Below, one piece after another: positions 5,551 through 5,625 of a stretch of DNA of 5,625 bases. Position 1 is the stretch's first letter. Every line of letters starts with the position of its first letter. The stretch is from an uncultured Azospirillum sp. (GTDB lineage Bacteria > Pseudomonadota > Alphaproteobacteria > RF32 > CAG-239), in the NCBI GenBank assembly GCA_947383875.1, contig CANDEX010000089.1, positions 1-5,625 of the forward strand. The letters are read 5' to 3'. A model generated the notes under the pieces. It saw only the letters and a list, made by a program, of their open reading frames with translations, did not search any database and was not told the DNA's origin. Position numbers and translations under genes: made by a program.

Positions 5551-5625
5551 TTGAAACCTATGCTGATAACGGTGAGAATCATTTTTGTTGGCATCTTCTG
5601 GAGCATATTCTTTCTGGAAGGGATT
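5551..5625 (+). CDS. Start of a further membrane protein, truncated by the window edge
   Basis: The reading frame is open for 25 codons to the right edge. The peptide is MKPMLITVRIIFVGIFWSIF and then FLEGI: a very short basic N-terminus and a hydrophobic helix of about 18 residues, so either a membrane anchor or an uncleaved signal segment. An in-frame TAA at 5545-5547 limits the start to TTG 5551 or ATG 5560. GGAG (5537-5540) is 10 bases from the TTG but 19 from the ATG, so TTG is preferred. It lies 56 bp after the 166-aa gene on the same strand, with no terminator between them, and probably belongs to the same transcript. Nothing more can be said about the family from 25 residues. Confidence 0.6.
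   Translation, partial: MKPMLITVRIIFVGIFWSIFFLEGI

Noticed and set aside
2223..5625. Type IV secretion (Dot/Icm- or VirB-like) cluster
   Set aside because: The mix of small membrane proteins and charged soluble proteins invites this idea, but no Walker motif, coupling ATPase, pilin or recognisable T4SS signature is present in any complete protein.
1..5625. tRNA, rRNA, CRISPR array, insertion sequence or attachment site
   Set aside because: No cloverleaf, spaced repeat series, transposase frame or terminal inverted repeats were seen; nearly all of the sequence is accounted for by ordinary genes and short spacers.

Overview
The window looks like chromosomal DNA from a low- to mid-GC alphaproteobacterium, probably an uncultured or host-associated lineage. 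The evidence is a heat-shock sigma factor of the RpoH type immediately downstream of an RluA/RluD-type pseudouridine synthase, an arrangement I know from many Alphaproteobacteria, next to a small membrane protein that resembles the one often found beside rluD there (DUF6476-like). The A+T-rich codon use and short AT-rich spacers point away from the high-GC free-living members. The exact taxon cannot be fixed from this sequence.

Layout: positions 1-191 hold no complete gene, only a possible gene tail at the left edge, a possible leftward promoter and a clear bidirectional intrinsic terminator (143-176). rpoH (192-1064) and rluD (1164-2144) lie on the minus strand, transcribed leftward in the order rluD then rpoH. 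There is no visible terminator between them, and a weak candidate promoter may serve rpoH alone. A 78-bp divergent spacer (2145-2222) holds a perfect TATAAT box and an 8-bp direct repeat.

From 2223 to the right edge everything reads rightward: a 94-aa single-pass membrane protein, a 344-aa soluble charged protein, a 451-aa soluble basic/glutamine-rich protein, a 166-aa multi-pass membrane protein with a charged cytoplasmic tail, and the first 25 codons of another membrane protein that probably starts at TTG. The first two are linked by a Shine-Dalgarno that overlaps the upstream stop. A good sigma70-type promoter (3571-3599) starts a second unit at the 451-aa gene, and the 166-aa gene follows 6 bp later.

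The left half is housekeeping: heat-shock transcription and 23S rRNA modification. The right half is the interesting part, an orphan cluster pairing two soluble proteins that have disordered N-termini with at least two membrane proteins. I recognise no catalytic motif in any of them. A lineage-specific membrane-associated complex is an inference from gene order and composition only.
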